Shown here: piece by piece, positions 8,855 to 18,670 of the stretch
Layout of the letters: each line of letters opens with the position of its first letter
Numbering within the stretch: position 1 is the stretch's first letter
Source: Bacteroidales bacterium
Lineage (GTDB): Bacteria; Bacteroidota; Bacteroidia; Bacteroidales; VadinHA17
Direction: 5' to 3'
Length of the DNA: 64,000 nt
Assembly: GCA_016715075.1 (NCBI GenBank)
Contig: JADKBK010000013.1
Location: 1 to 64,000, forward strand
Program-made: the position numbers and the translations under genes
The notes under the pieces: model-generated
Databases searched by the model: none
What the model was told of the DNA's origin: nothing
What the model saw: the letters and a program-made list of their open reading frames with translations, nothing else

Positions 8855-10336
8855 ATGTCATTTTTAAAAGATAAGATACTTTATGAAGGATTAACTTTTG
8901 ATGATGTCCTTTTGGTTCCTGCATACTCTGAGGTACTTCCAAGGGAGGTAGATCTTAGTTCCATGTTCACAAAAAATATAAGGATCAATACACCGGTCGT
9001 TTCAGCAGCGATGGATACAGTCACTGAAGATGTACTTGCAATAGCAATAGCAAGAGAAGGAGGCATAGGTGTTATTCATAAAAACATGACGATCGAGAAA
9101 CAGGCTGCCCAGGTCAAACGGGTAAAGAGGGCGGAAAACGTAATGATCTTTGATCCTATTACAATTAACCTCGATGCCACTGTTGCAGAAGCCGTAAATC
9201 TGATGAGCGAATACAGGATAGGCGGAATACCTGTTATCGACGCAAATGGAATCCTGAAAGGGATTGTAACAAACCGGGATCTCAGGTTCGAAAATAACCC
9301 CGGAAGGAAGATCACAGAGGTAATGACTACCGACCTGATAACCACAAATCACCAGACTAATCTGGAAGCTGCCGCGCGGATACTTCAGAAGCATAAGATT
9401 GAGAAGCTTCCCATGATTGATGATTCAGGCAAATTAATCGGGTTAATAACTTATAAGGACATTACTAAAACAAAGGACAGGCCTAACTCATGTAAGGATG
9501 ACAAAGGTAGGCTGAGGGTTGCCGGAGCTGTTGGAATTGCAGCCGATACCATGGAAAGAGTTGAAGCGCTGATAAATGCAAGTGTTGATGCTATTTCAAT
9601 AGATACAGCACATGCTCATACGAAAAGCGTCATTAATATCCTAAGAGAGATAAAAAGAAACTACCCCGGCGTTGATGTCGTGGCAGGAAATATAGGAACC
9701 GGAGAGGCTGCTAAGAAGCTTGTTAAGGAAGGTGCTGATGCTGTCAAGGTCGGAATCGGTCCTGGTTCAATCTGTACTACAAGGGTTGTTGCCGGAGTCG
9801 GTATCCCGCAGCTATCAGCAATATATAATGTTTCTAAAGCTATTGACGGTTCGGGTATTCCGGTAATAGCTGACGGAGGTATAAGATATTCAGGCGATAT
9901 TATAAAAGCAATAGCGGCCGGGGCTGATTCAATTATGGCCGGCTCCCTCTTTGCAGGTGTCGAGGAATCTCCGGGCGAAACCATCATTTACAATGGGCGA
10001 AAGTTTAAGGCCTATCGTGGTATGGGATCAATAGAGGCAATGCAGCAGGGTTCAAAGGATCGCTATTTCCAGGATATTGAAGACGATATTAAAAAGCTCG
10101 TTCCTGAAGGAATTGCAGCAAGAGTACCGTATAAAGGAACACTTTCTGAAGTCATATATCAGATGACAGGAGGTCTGAGAGCCGGAATGGGCTACCTCGG
10201 AGCAAAAGACATCGAAAGCGTCAAGAGAGAAAGTAAATTTGTGAGAATTACCCATTCAGGCATTATTGAAAGCCATCCTCATGATGTTTCGATCACCAGG
10301 GAATCGCCGAACTACAGCAGAAAGACATTAGAATAA
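8855..10336 (+). CDS. guaB: inosine-5'-monophosphate dehydrogenase
   Basis: GuaB oxidises IMP to XMP with NAD, the committed step of guanine nucleotide synthesis in the cytoplasm. The protein is 493 residues from the ATG at 8855 (MSFLKDKIL), the usual length; a TTG 30 bases upstream is less likely. It has the TIM-barrel N-terminus with LTFDDVLLVP, two CBS domains (about 95-210) inserted in the barrel, the catalytic loop GIGPGSICTTR with Cys at about residue 307, and the phosphate-binding and flap segments ADGGIRYSGD and YRGMGSIEAM. All key residues are present. It heads a run of same-strand genes for envelope folding factors that starts 19 bases downstream, so they may share a transcript. Confidence 0.98.
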   Translation: MSFLKDKILYEGLTFDDVLLVPAYSEVLPREVDLSSMFTKNIRINTPVVSAAMDTVTEDVLAIAIAREGGIGVIHKNMTIEKQAAQVKRVKRAENVMIFDPITINLDATVAEAVNLMSEYRIGGIPVIDANGILKGIVTNRDLRFENNPGRKITEVMTTDLITTNHQTNLEAAARILQKHKIEKLPMIDDSGKLIGLITYKDITKTKDRPNSCKDDKGRLRVAGAVGIAADTMERVEALINASVDAISIDTAHAHTKSVINILREIKRNYPGVDVVAGNIGTGEAAKKLVKEGADAVKVGIGPGSICTTRVVAGVGIPQLSAIYNVSKAIDGSGIPVIADGGIRYSGDIIKAIAAGADSIMAGSLFAGVEESPGETIIYNGRKFKAYRGMGSIEAMQQGSKDRYFQDIEDDIKKLVPEGIAARVPYKGTLSEVIYQMTGGLRAGMGYLGAKDIESVKRESKFVRITHSGIIESHPHDVSITRESPNYSRKTLE

Positions 10337-10355
10337 CCTGAATCAGTAAATTCTG

Positions 10356-12322
10356 ATGGGAATCAGATTATCTCAACTACTCATATCAATCTTTGTATTG
10401 CCGCTTATTTGCCAGGCTCAGGATATGAATTCCGGTATCCTGATGTATGTTGGCAATAACTCTACGGAAGCCGGAGAATTTATCAGAATGTACAAAAAAA
10501 GCCTGGAGCCTGATAATACTTTACAGGTTGATGACTACCTGAAACAGTTCACACTATTCAAGTTAAAAGTGGCTGACGCTATAAGTGAGGGATATGACAC
10601 TACAAAAGCTTTCAGGAGCGAACTAAACGGTTACAGAAGCCAGCTTGCCCAGAATTATCTTACAGATTCACAGACAAAGGAAAACCTTCTCAGGAAAGCC
10701 TACCAGAGATCGCTCACAGAAATAAATGCCTGGCATATGCTTATTGCATTGCCCCAGGATGCCTCGCCTGTTGATACCTTAAAAGCCTGGAAAAAAGCGA
10801 ACGAGATAAGGGCACGGATATTACAGGGGGAATCATTTGACCTGGTCGCCCGAAGTACTTCGGATGATAAGTCAGTAAAAATAAACGGTGGAAACCTTGG
10901 TTACTTTACTGCATTTCAAATGATAATGCCATTTGAAGATGCTGCATATTCAATGAAAAAAGGCTCTCTCTCAAAGCCTGTAAGAACACCTTATGGCTAT
11001 CATATTATCAAAGTTACTGATATCCGTCCTTCAAAAGGCAGGATACTGGTGGCTCATATTATGAAGAATGCACCTCCCGGGACAAGTGAATCAGATATTA
11101 AAAGGGCTGAAGAGGAGATCTACAAAATTTATAAAGAGCTGCTGGAAGGTGGTGTTTTCAGTGAACTGGCTAAAAAATATTCTGATCACAAGGAATCTGC
11201 TGCAAAGGGAGGTGAACTAAACTGGTTTGGATCGGGGAAATGATACCTGACTTCTCGGAAGCAGCTTTCTCACTTAAAGACACCGGTACCTACTCAAAGC
11301 CGTTCAGGACAATGTACGGCTGGCACATAGTTAAGCTGCTCAACAGGAAACCTCCTGGCAGCTACGAAGAGTCGACATCGTATCTCGAAAGCCGGATCAA
11401 CCAGTCTTATCTGAATTCGTTGAGCAGAAAAACATTTGTGGCGAGACTGAAAAAAGAATATAAATTCAAGATCAATAAGATAGCATTTAACTGGTTTATT
11501 GAAAATACAGATACACTGATAATCCAGGGACTTAAAAAATACATTCCGGCTGAGATTCCCGATGGCATCATCTCTTCTTTCAACAACAAGGCACTCAGTA
11601 ATGCTGAATTTGCGGAGTATATAGAGAAAAGAGGAACTATGATAATAACGCGCGATCCTGCCATCTTCATCAAAACGCTCCTGGATGCCCTTACCTCCGA
11701 CCAGCTGATAACATATGAGAATTCAGTGCTTGAGAAGAAATATCCCGAATTCCGTTACCTGATGAACGAGTTTCATGACGGGATCCTTCTTTTTGACATT
11801 TCCAATAAAAAAGTATGGGACCGGATTAACCATGATTCTGCAGGTCTCCATCGATACTATGAGGATAACAAGTACAACTATCTGTCAAAAAAGCAGATAG
11901 AGGCTAAGGTATATACTCTTAAAGTGGTAAACGGGGAAAAAGCCCTTGCCTCCGCATACAAAAAATTTGCTGGCAGGAGTGATGGTGACAAGTATATGAA
12001 CGAAAAATTTAATAATAAAAATGATACAGTCCTTGTTATAAAAGATGGAATATGGACTACAGGTGATGATCCTGATATTGACAGAGTTGAGTGGGTAACA
12101 GGAAGCAGCAGCTTCACAAGAAATGGCTTCCCTTCAATAATTCTGATAAAAAAAGTCAAAGAACCATTACCTTTGAAATTTGAAGAGGTAGAGGAAAAGA
12201 TGATGACAGGTTACCAGGAATATCTCGACAACGAGTGGATCAGACAATTAAAGGAAAAATATAACGTTAAGATTGATAGTTTGGTACTTGAAGAAGTAAA
12301 GAGGAAGTTGAACAATGAATAA
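10356..12322 (+). CDS. PpiC/SurA-type peptidylprolyl isomerase (frame-disrupted)
   Basis: A periplasmic folding factor of about 655 residues split over two frames. The first frame (10356-11243) starts with a signal peptide (LLISIFVLPLICQAQ) and contains one complete parvulin domain (AWHMLIALP ... GGNLGYFTAFQMIMPFEDAAYSM ... YGYHIIKV) and most of a second (VAHIMKNAPP ... GGELNWFGSGK). The second frame (11240-12322) continues exactly where the parvulin domain should go on (MIPDFSEAAFSL ... YGWHIVKLL). One extra A in the run gggaaa at about 11235-11241 would join them as WFGSGKMIPDF. The C-terminal half has no recognised domain. It sits between guaB and two further SurA-like genes, a common Bacteroidota order for outer-membrane protein biogenesis. 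Confidence 0.85.
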
Positions 12323-13163
12323 AATAATTCTTTTATTATTAATAATCTTTATATCTGCGAGTTGCAAGGAAAAGAGCATAGCAGTAAAAAGAATACCGGT
12401 TGCAGAAATAGACAATGTTGTACTCTACTACGACGAAATACCGCAGCTAATACAGAAAGGGATTAATGAACCCGACAGTGCAGCCATAATTCAGAATTAT
12501 ATTAATAAATGGGCGAAAAGAGAGCTCCTGCTGAAAAAAGCTGAAGAGAATCTTGCTCCGGACATGAAAGCCGATATAGCCAGGCAGCTTGAGGAGACAC
12601 GGAGTAATCTGGTGATCTACCAGTATCAGCGACAGATGATGCTTGAGAAGATGGATACTGTAATCGCGGAAACTGAACTGGAGAATTATTATTCGGCAAA
12701 TGAAAAAAGCTTTCTTCTCAATTCAAACATTGTGAAAGCACTGTTCATCAAACTGCCTCTGGAAACTCCTGACCTGGATAAGGTAAGAAGACTTTACCGG
12801 TCAAACAACCAGGACGATCTTCAGCAGCTTGAGAGCTATTGCTTTCAGTTCGCCGAAAAATTTGACGACTTCAGTGAAGAATGGATTCCTATGACAAGGC
12901 TCTCGGTTGAACTGCAGCAGGATATTGACAGTGAAGAAAATTTCCTCAGGAGAACGACTTTCTTTGAAACAAGCGATTCATCCTCGGTTTATCTGATTTC
13001 AATCCGTGACTACAGGCTCAGGACAACGCTGGCCCCTTATGAATATGTTAAGAATGATATAAAAAGAATAATCTGGAATACAAGAAGATTCGATTTCATT
13101 CAATCGCTGGAGAATGGAATATATAATGATGCTTTAAAAGAAAATAGTTTTAAGATATATTAA
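12315..13163 (+). CDS. SurA-like lipoprotein, periplasmic chaperone candidate
   Basis: A 282-residue protein with a lipoprotein signal (IIFISASCKEK; lipobox Cys near residue 17). It has a helical SurA_N-like N-terminal region (EIDNVVLYYDEIPQL ... INKWAKRELLLKKAEE) but no clear parvulin domain, so it probably acts as a chaperone rather than an isomerase. The start overlaps the end of the preceding PPIase by 8 bases and its stop overlaps the next gene's start, so translational coupling in one operon is likely. Its exact partner is unknown; position suggests delivery of outer-membrane proteins. Confidence 0.7.
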   Translation: MNKIILLLLIIFISASCKEKSIAVKRIPVAEIDNVVLYYDEIPQLIQKGINEPDSAAIIQNYINKWAKRELLLKKAEENLAPDMKADIARQLEETRSNLVIYQYQRQMMLEKMDTVIAETELENYYSANEKSFLLNSNIVKALFIKLPLETPDLDKVRRLYRSNNQDDLQQLESYCFQFAEKFDDFSEEWIPMTRLSVELQQDIDSEENFLRRTTFFETSDSSSVYLISIRDYRLRTTLAPYEYVKNDIKRIIWNTRRFDFIQSLENGIYNDALKENSFKIY

Positions 13164-14529
13164 TGTTAATGATGAAGAAAAAGCTTAGTTTTTACCTTGT
13201 TCTTATTTGCCTGTTCATGCCCGGAGTATATATTCTGAATGCACAGGTCCTTGTAGAATCAATTGTAGCCATCGTGGGGAATGAAGTAGTTTACATGTCT
13301 GATCTGGAGAATACAATCGCTGATCTAAGAAGAAGCGGAAACAAAACACCTGGTGATGAGTTAAGATGTCAGGTTTTTCAGGAAATGCTTATATCAAAAC
13401 TTTTTCTTGACAAAGCAAGGATTGATAGTATCATTATCGGCGAAGACGCCGTTGACAGTGACCTGAATATGCGAATGAATGATGCCATAAGAAGAGCAGG
13501 CAGTGAAACGGCACTCGTGGAATATTTTAAAAAGAGCATGGTTGAGATCAGAAGGGATATTAAAAAGTCACTTATTGAACAGGAAACTGTCAGAGAGGTA
13601 CAAAGCAAGATAGCTGAGAATATCTCAATTACTCCCGGCGATGTGAAGAGATATTTCTCTACAATACCAAAAGACTCGCTCCCTGTCATTCCTGCAAGAT
13701 ATGAAATTGGAGTGATTAAGATAGACCCTCCGTCAAATGAGGACAATAAATCAGAAGCCCGTCAGAAGCTGCTCGACATCAGAAGTCAGATACTTGCCGG
13801 AAAGAGCTTTAATGTGCTTGCTATTATGTATTCCGAAGATACCGAATCGGCTAAAAAGGAGGTGAAATAGGATTCCTTACAAGGGGGGAACTTGAAAAAC
13901 CTTACGCCGATGCAGCCTTCAGTCTTTCTATGGGTACTGTCTCAAAAATAGTTGAGTCTAAATTTGGTTTTCACATTATACAGCTCATCGACAGGAAGGG
14001 TGACATGGTCAATACACGTCATATTCTCATAAGACCCCAGGTTAAACCCGAACAGGCTGAACTTGCCATTGCAAGGCTCGACAGCATAGCCAACCAGATC
14101 CGGAAAGACAGCATCAAATTCGAAATTGCCGCAATGAGATATTCAACACATAAGGACTCAAGAATAAACGGAGGCATTCTTGTAAGCCCGAATCCATCCG
14201 ACAGAGTATCCTGGCTGACGCTTGAGGAGCTGAATAAGGAGATGTATGTTAAAGTGAGAGATCTGAAGGTTGGAGAGATCTCTGATCCTTTTAAAACTAC
14301 TGACGAGAACAATAATCCGGTTTTCAGGATTGCCAGGCTTATCAATGAGGTCCCTGCCCATACTGCCAATATGAAAGATGATTACCAGATCCTCTACAAT
14401 GCAACCCTGATGAATGAAAGAACCAAGGCTTACGATAAATGGATCAAGGAGAAGATCAAAACCACTTACATAAGATTAAGTGATGAATATAAAACCTGTG
14501 ACTTTTTAAAAATAGGATGGTTGAAATAA
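13163..14529 (+). CDS. SurA-type peptidylprolyl isomerase (frame-disrupted)
   Basis: About 455 residues, the usual SurA length. It has a signal peptide (FMPGVYILNAQ), a helical SurA N-domain (VESIVAIVGNEVVYMSDLE), and two parvulin domains: ARYEIGVIKIDPP ... KFGFHIIQLID, and TRHILIRPQVKP ... with a C-terminal helix. The frame breaks near 13858-13862: one extra G in aaaaaggagg gives SAKKGGEIGFLTRGELEKPYA, exactly the expected parvulin sequence. The ATG at 13163 overlaps the previous stop; ATGs at 13169 and 13172 are also possible. SurA assists folding of outer-membrane beta-barrels in the periplasm. Followed, with a 13-base overlap, by an OstA-like gene. Confidence 0.88.
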
Positions 14530-16094
14530 AATTCTTCCGGTATTTTTTCATTGTCCTGCAATTCAAATCTTTACAGTTATTTGTGGTATTTTTTCTCTTT
14601 TCCTTAAACCTTCATTCACAGGAGACAAAGGAGCCCAGGCCGGGACGAAGGGCAATAGACCTTAAAAATGCTGATGTTGATTATATAGAAAAGGATATCC
14701 TCACTGGAAAAGACTGGCATCGTCTGCTGGGGAATGTTTTATTCCTGCATAACAATATTACCCTCACCTGCGACAGCGCTCACTATATGCCCGATAAGAA
14801 CCAGGTTACCTCCTACAGCAGAGTACATATAGAACAGGGAGATACATTGGATCTTTACAGTGATTACCTTTTCTATGACGGGAAGACTGAACTGGCCCTG
14901 GCAAATGGCAATGTTGAACTTATTGATAAGGAGACCCATCTCTATACAGACACAATAAATTATGACGTAAGGAACAGGATAGCCACATACACCGACAGGG
15001 GAAGGATGACAAACGCTGATAATACTCTTACAAGCATTATCGGTATTTATTACGTTTCTGAAAGTCTTTTCCATTTCAAGGATAGTGTAAAGATTGTCAA
15101 TCCTGAATATGTAATGACCGCTGACACGATGGACTATAACACCAATACTGAGATATCGTATTTCACCGGTCCTACTGAACTTAACGGTGACAGCATTTAT
15201 CTGTACTGTGAAAAGGGCTGGTATGACACCAGAAATGATGTCACATCTTTATGGAAAAATGCATTAATTGATAACAGGAAACAGGTTGTAACCGGAGATT
15301 CTCTCTATTTTAACAATATTTCAGGTTATGGCGAGTCTTTCGGAAATGTCGTCATTCAGGATACCACAAATAATCTTATTGTTAAAGGTGAATATGCCTG
15401 GTACTACAAGGAACCGGAAAAGTTTTTTGTAACTGATAAGGCTGTATTTATCCAGGTATCAAAGAGCGATACACTCTTTCTTCATGCCGATACTATCACA
15501 TCTGTGACAGTCACAGATACATCATCCATAGCCTACAGGCTGATGAAAGCATACCACGGATGCCGGATCTTCAGCAACGGACTCCAGGCCAAATGCGACT
15601 CTCTCTCCTATTCATTCCAGGATTCCGTGATCCGGCTATACACTGACCCTGTACTGTGGTCAGAAGAGAATCAGCTTACAGCAGATTCAATGGCAGTTTT
15701 CACAAAAAACCAGCAGACAGACAGGCTGGAATTATACTCTTCTGCTTTTGTTACAAGTCAGATAGACACCATCCGGTTCAATCAGATTAAAGGCCGCGCA
15801 CTTACAGGCTATTTCAAGAAGAATGAAATCTACAAGATAGACATACGGGGTAACGGGGAATCAATATACTATCTCCTTGACGGAGAAAATATTGCAGGTG
15901 TTAACCAGTCAAAATGTGTGAATATTGAAGTATTAATTACGGATGGTAAGATCTCCGAGATCTATGAATACCAGGATCCGGAAGGGACTATCGACCCGCC
16001 GGAACCAAAAATACCTTCTAAACTAAGACTTACAGGTTTTAGCTGGCTTGAAAGCCTGAGACCCAAAGACAAAAACGATATTTTCAGGAGATGA
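14517..16094 (+). CDS. OstA/LptA-like periplasmic protein
   Basis: A 525-residue exported protein: hydrophobic N-terminus (SLQLFVVFFLFSLNLHSQ) followed by repeated short beta strands of the OstA/LptA type (LTCDSAHYMPDKNQVTSY, LYSDYLFYDGKTELALANGNVEL, LIVKGEYAWYYKEPEKFFVTD). Such beta-jellyroll proteins bind lipopolysaccharide and bridge it to the outer membrane translocon LptD. Bacteroidota commonly have a long OstA-like protein in this position after surA. It overlaps surA by 13 bases, so the two are probably translated from the same message. No beta-barrel part is seen, so this is not LptD itself. Confidence 0.8.
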   Translation: MVEIKFFRYFFIVLQFKSLQLFVVFFLFSLNLHSQETKEPRPGRRAIDLKNADVDYIEKDILTGKDWHRLLGNVLFLHNNITLTCDSAHYMPDKNQVTSYSRVHIEQGDTLDLYSDYLFYDGKTELALANGNVELIDKETHLYTDTINYDVRNRIATYTDRGRMTNADNTLTSIIGIYYVSESLFHFKDSVKIVNPEYVMTADTMDYNTNTEISYFTGPTELNGDSIYLYCEKGWYDTRNDVTSLWKNALIDNRKQVVTGDSLYFNNISGYGESFGNVVIQDTTNNLIVKGEYAWYYKEPEKFFVTDKAVFIQVSKSDTLFLHADTITSVTVTDTSSIAYRLMKAYHGCRIFSNGLQAKCDSLSYSFQDSVIRLYTDPVLWSEENQLTADSMAVFTKNQQTDRLELYSSAFVTSQIDTIRFNQIKGRALTGYFKKNEIYKIDIRGNGESIYYLLDGENIAGVNQSKCVNIEVLITDGKISEIYEYQDPEGTIDPPEPKIPSKLRLTGFSWLESLRPKDKNDIFRR

Positions 16095-16129
16095 ACTGAG
16101 AGAGAGACCTCTCCTGTAACCCATGCTGC

Positions 16130-16351
16130 TTAATATTCATCCTCATTAAAAAAGAAGTCATCCTTGCTTGGATAATCGGGCCAGATATCTTCGATACTCT
16201 CATAAATATCGCCCTCATCCTCAATTTCCTGAAGGTTTTCAATAACTTCCATAGGGGCACCCGACCTAATGGCGAAATCAATCAACTCATCCTTTGTGGC
16301 AGGCCATGGAGCATCTTCAAGTTTTGATGCCAATTCAAGTGTCCAATACAT
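16130..16351 (-). CDS. DUF2795 domain-containing small protein
   Basis: A 73-residue acidic protein, MYWTLELASKLEDAPWPATKDELIDFAIRSG, that matches the small DUF2795 family conserved in Bacteroidota. It has no signal peptide or membrane segment, and its C-terminus is rich in Asp and Glu (DIWPDYPSKDDFFFNEDEY). The function is not known. It is convergent with the OstA-like gene, whose stop lies 35 bases away. Confidence 0.8.
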   Translation of the reverse strand: MYWTLELASKLEDAPWPATKDELIDFAIRSGAPMEVIENLQEIEDEGDIYESIEDIWPDYPSKDDFFFNEDEY

Positions 16352-16441
16352 ATCTTACTGATTAAGTTTGGCTATTTAAAGTCGCAAATATTGAATTAAT
16401 TTACTTAAAAAACAATACCTTTTTTAAAGAATTTTAACATA

Positions 16442-16984
16442 TTAAACAGACCACTTAACCTCCTCATTACCAAGCTCTAAACTCAGCGAGCGTGATAATA
16501 CGAACAAAAAATCCGAAAGTCGGTTAAGAAATCGCGGGACTATTTCCGGTGATTCTTCAGTTTCATGAAGCCTCAACACTGCCCTTTCTGCCCTGCGGCA
16601 TACACATCTGGCTATGTGACAATATGATACAAGAACACTTCCGCCGGGGAGGATAAAATTTTTCAAAGCAGGCAGAATTTCCTCCATTTTATCAATTTCT
16701 CTTTCAAGTACAACCGTGCAATCATTTTCAGGCAGCACTTTTCTGCTTTTTTCATTGGTACTGTCATATGCCAGTGCTGCTGCACATCTCATCAGCTGAT
16801 CCTGAATATAGATCAGAATAGAAGTATGTGTCCTGTTCTGTTCGTGTACCCTTAGCAGCCCAATCCATGCAATCAACTCATCAACAGAGCCATATGCTTC
16901 CACCTTCACTGAGTGTTTGGGTACTCTCCTTCCCCCTGAAAGTGACGTACTTCCATCATCACCTGTAAGAGTATAGATCTTCAT
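16442..16984 (-). CDS. cob(I)alamin adenosyltransferase, PduO type
   Basis: Transfers the adenosyl group of ATP to cob(I)alamin, making coenzyme B12 in the cytoplasm. The 180-residue length and motifs fit the PduO-type family: N-terminal TGDDGSTSLSGG, EAYGSVDELIAWIG, a central helix bundle, CRRAERAVL and the C-terminal NRLSDFLFVLSR. One oddity: the N-terminal ATP loop normally reads YTKTGD, but here it is YTLTGD, with Leu in place of the usual Lys/Arg. The remaining catalytic arginines are intact, so the protein is probably functional. The organism therefore likely uses adenosylcobalamin enzymes. It is 90 bases from the DUF2795 gene on the same strand. Confidence 0.9.
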   Translation of the reverse strand: MKIYTLTGDDGSTSLSGGRRVPKHSVKVEAYGSVDELIAWIGLLRVHEQNRTHTSILIYIQDQLMRCAAALAYDSTNEKSRKVLPENDCTVVLEREIDKMEEILPALKNFILPGGSVLVSYCHIARCVCRRAERAVLRLHETEESPEIVPRFLNRLSDFLFVLSRSLSLELGNEEVKWSV

Positions 16985-17018
16985 AATTAACTATATCAGT
17001 ATGGAAACAGGAGAAAAT

Positions 17019-17720
17019 CTAAGCCTTAATATATTTTTGGTTACGGTAATCCTGAGCGATCTCCCCGTCAAACAACCTCACGATTCTGGCTGCATGATTT
17101 GCAATATCCTCTTCGTGGGTAACAACAATCACCGTATTGCCTTTTCTGTGAATCTCGTCAAGCAGGCCCATTATATCAATTGATGTCTTGCTGTCGAGGT
17201 TTCCGGTCGGCTCATCAGCGAGGATAATAGAGGGCTTGTTAACCAGGGCCCTCGCTATTGCAACACGTTGCCTCTGACCACCCGATAATTCATTGGGCTT
17301 ATGAGTCATTCTGTCACCCAGACCTACCTGCTCAAGAGTCTCTGTAGCCATTTTTTCCCTGTCAACCTTAGCCACTCCGGCATAAATCAAAGGCAGTGTA
17401 ACATTCTCAAGTGCAGAATACCTTGGAAGAAGATTAAATGTCTGAAAGACAAAACCAATTTCCTTGTTTCTTATTTCGGCAAGATAATCATCCTCCATTT
17501 TGCTCACATCGGTACCGTTCAGAATATATGATCCGCTGGAAGGAGTATCAAGACAGCCAAGAAGGTTCATGAGTGTCGACTTGCCTGAACCTGAAGGTCC
17601 CATGATAGCAACATATTCATTTTGTTCAATATTAATCGATACTGATCTTAATGCTCTTACTATTACAGATCCAACCTGGTAATTCTTTACAATATCGTGA
17701 ATTTCAATTACATTGTTCAT
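17019..17720 (-). CDS. ABC transporter ATP-binding protein, LolD/MacB type
   Basis: A 233-residue ATPase with Walker A (GPSGSGKST, about residues 41-49), Q-loop (FVFQTFNLLPRYSALENV), signature LSGGQRQRVAIARAL, Walker B (ILADEPTGNLDS) and the H-loop (VVTHEED). The short interval and the motifs place it in the MacB/LolD group, which energises FtsX-like permeases for lipoprotein release, peptide export or cell division. No permease gene is adjacent, so its partner is encoded elsewhere and the exact role is open. Confidence 0.92.
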   Translation of the reverse strand: MNNVIEIHDIVKNYQVGSVIVRALRSVSINIEQNEYVAIMGPSGSGKSTLMNLLGCLDTPSSGSYILNGTDVSKMEDDYLAEIRNKEIGFVFQTFNLLPRYSALENVTLPLIYAGVAKVDREKMATETLEQVGLGDRMTHKPNELSGGQRQRVAIARALVNKPSIILADEPTGNLDSKTSIDIMGLLDEIHRKGNTVIVVTHEEDIANHAARIVRLFDGEIAQDYRNQKYIKA

Positions 17721-17792
17721 ATCTCCGGAAATTTGAATTTTCGAAATTAGATTAAATATGTCAAATAATAAATTATTAATCCTTAATTTTTG

Positions 17793-18593
17793 TTAATACC
17801 TGATTATATACTCTTTGCGGCCCATACCGCTTCGGAAAAAAACAATTCCCATCCTGAAAAGATCTACTGTAAGAGTTACCTTTTCACGTTTCCTTATTTC
17901 ATCCCATGCCTCTGACATTTCAGCAGAAAAATAAATATCATCTATGATTATAACAGTCTTATTATCCGATACTTCAGCCATTTTATCAAAGTATTCAAGA
18001 ACAGGTTCCTTCCTGTGATTTCCGTCAATAAAAACCATCCCCGGAGTAATCCCCATTTTAACAATCTCAGAAATTATATCTTCAAAGGGCCCTACATGCA
18101 ATGTGATGTTCGTGAGTCCGGCCTCTTTAAAATTTAAATCAGCAATTTCAGTTGTCGCCGGACAACCCTCCATTGAAGCCACATGAGTATCTCTGCATGA
18201 AGAAGCCATATACATCGTGCTTATACCAAATGATGTGCCGAATTCAATAATAAGCGGGCCGGCAAATTCGGCAGCCATTTTGGCCAGCAGCATGCCGTAT
18301 TTTTTATTTACAGCAGAAAATCGTGCAATTTCTGACACTTTCTTCAGATTACTGCCTGGTTTTTCTGATCCGCTACCCAGATCCCTTACAGCAATCTTCC
18401 TTTTATCACCCTTCAGTCTTCTTCTTATCTTTTCAATACTATAGACAACTGTTGAGTCTGTTTTATTCCTGAATACCCTGTTCACAAGGTCAAAAACAAA
18501 CGGACTATGAATGCCATGGCCTCTCCGGTTATCTGATACAATAATGTAATTCAGATACTTTGCTACTCTGAAAAAAATCAATCCGCTATTCAT
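17793..18593 (-). CDS. class I SAM-dependent O-methyltransferase-like protein
   Basis: About 267 residues from the ATG at 18593 (MNSGLIFFRVAKYLNY); an in-frame codon 24 bases upstream is less likely. The N-terminal RGHGIHSPFVFDL is a conserved hallmark of a Bacteroidota methyltransferase group. The SAM-binding glycine motif is seen in LIIEFGTSFGISTMYMAS and the acidic post-II motif in GMVFIDGNHRKEPVLEYF, followed by IIIDDIYFS. This layout is like caffeoyl-CoA-type O-methyltransferases. The substrate cannot be told. It is divergent from recG, with about 78 bases between the start codons. Confidence 0.82.
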   Translation of the reverse strand: MNSGLIFFRVAKYLNYIIVSDNRRGHGIHSPFVFDLVNRVFRNKTDSTVVYSIEKIRRRLKGDKRKIAVRDLGSGSEKPGSNLKKVSEIARFSAVNKKYGMLLAKMAAEFAGPLIIEFGTSFGISTMYMASSCRDTHVASMEGCPATTEIADLNFKEAGLTNITLHVGPFEDIISEIVKMGITPGMVFIDGNHRKEPVLEYFDKMAEVSDNKTVIIIDDIYFSAEMSEAWDEIRKREKVTLTVDLFRMGIVFFRSGMGRKEYIIRY

Positions 18594-18670
18594 ACTGCTA
18601 TTAGGACAGGTGCCCAAAAATACTTATTTTCGACTAGCTTTTTATAATTATTTTCTCAGAACTGAATGTG

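Noticed and set aside
13850..13870. Programmed frameshifting in surA and the other broken genes
   Set aside because: No common slippery heptamer with a downstream pseudoknot is seen, and the shifts go in both directions.
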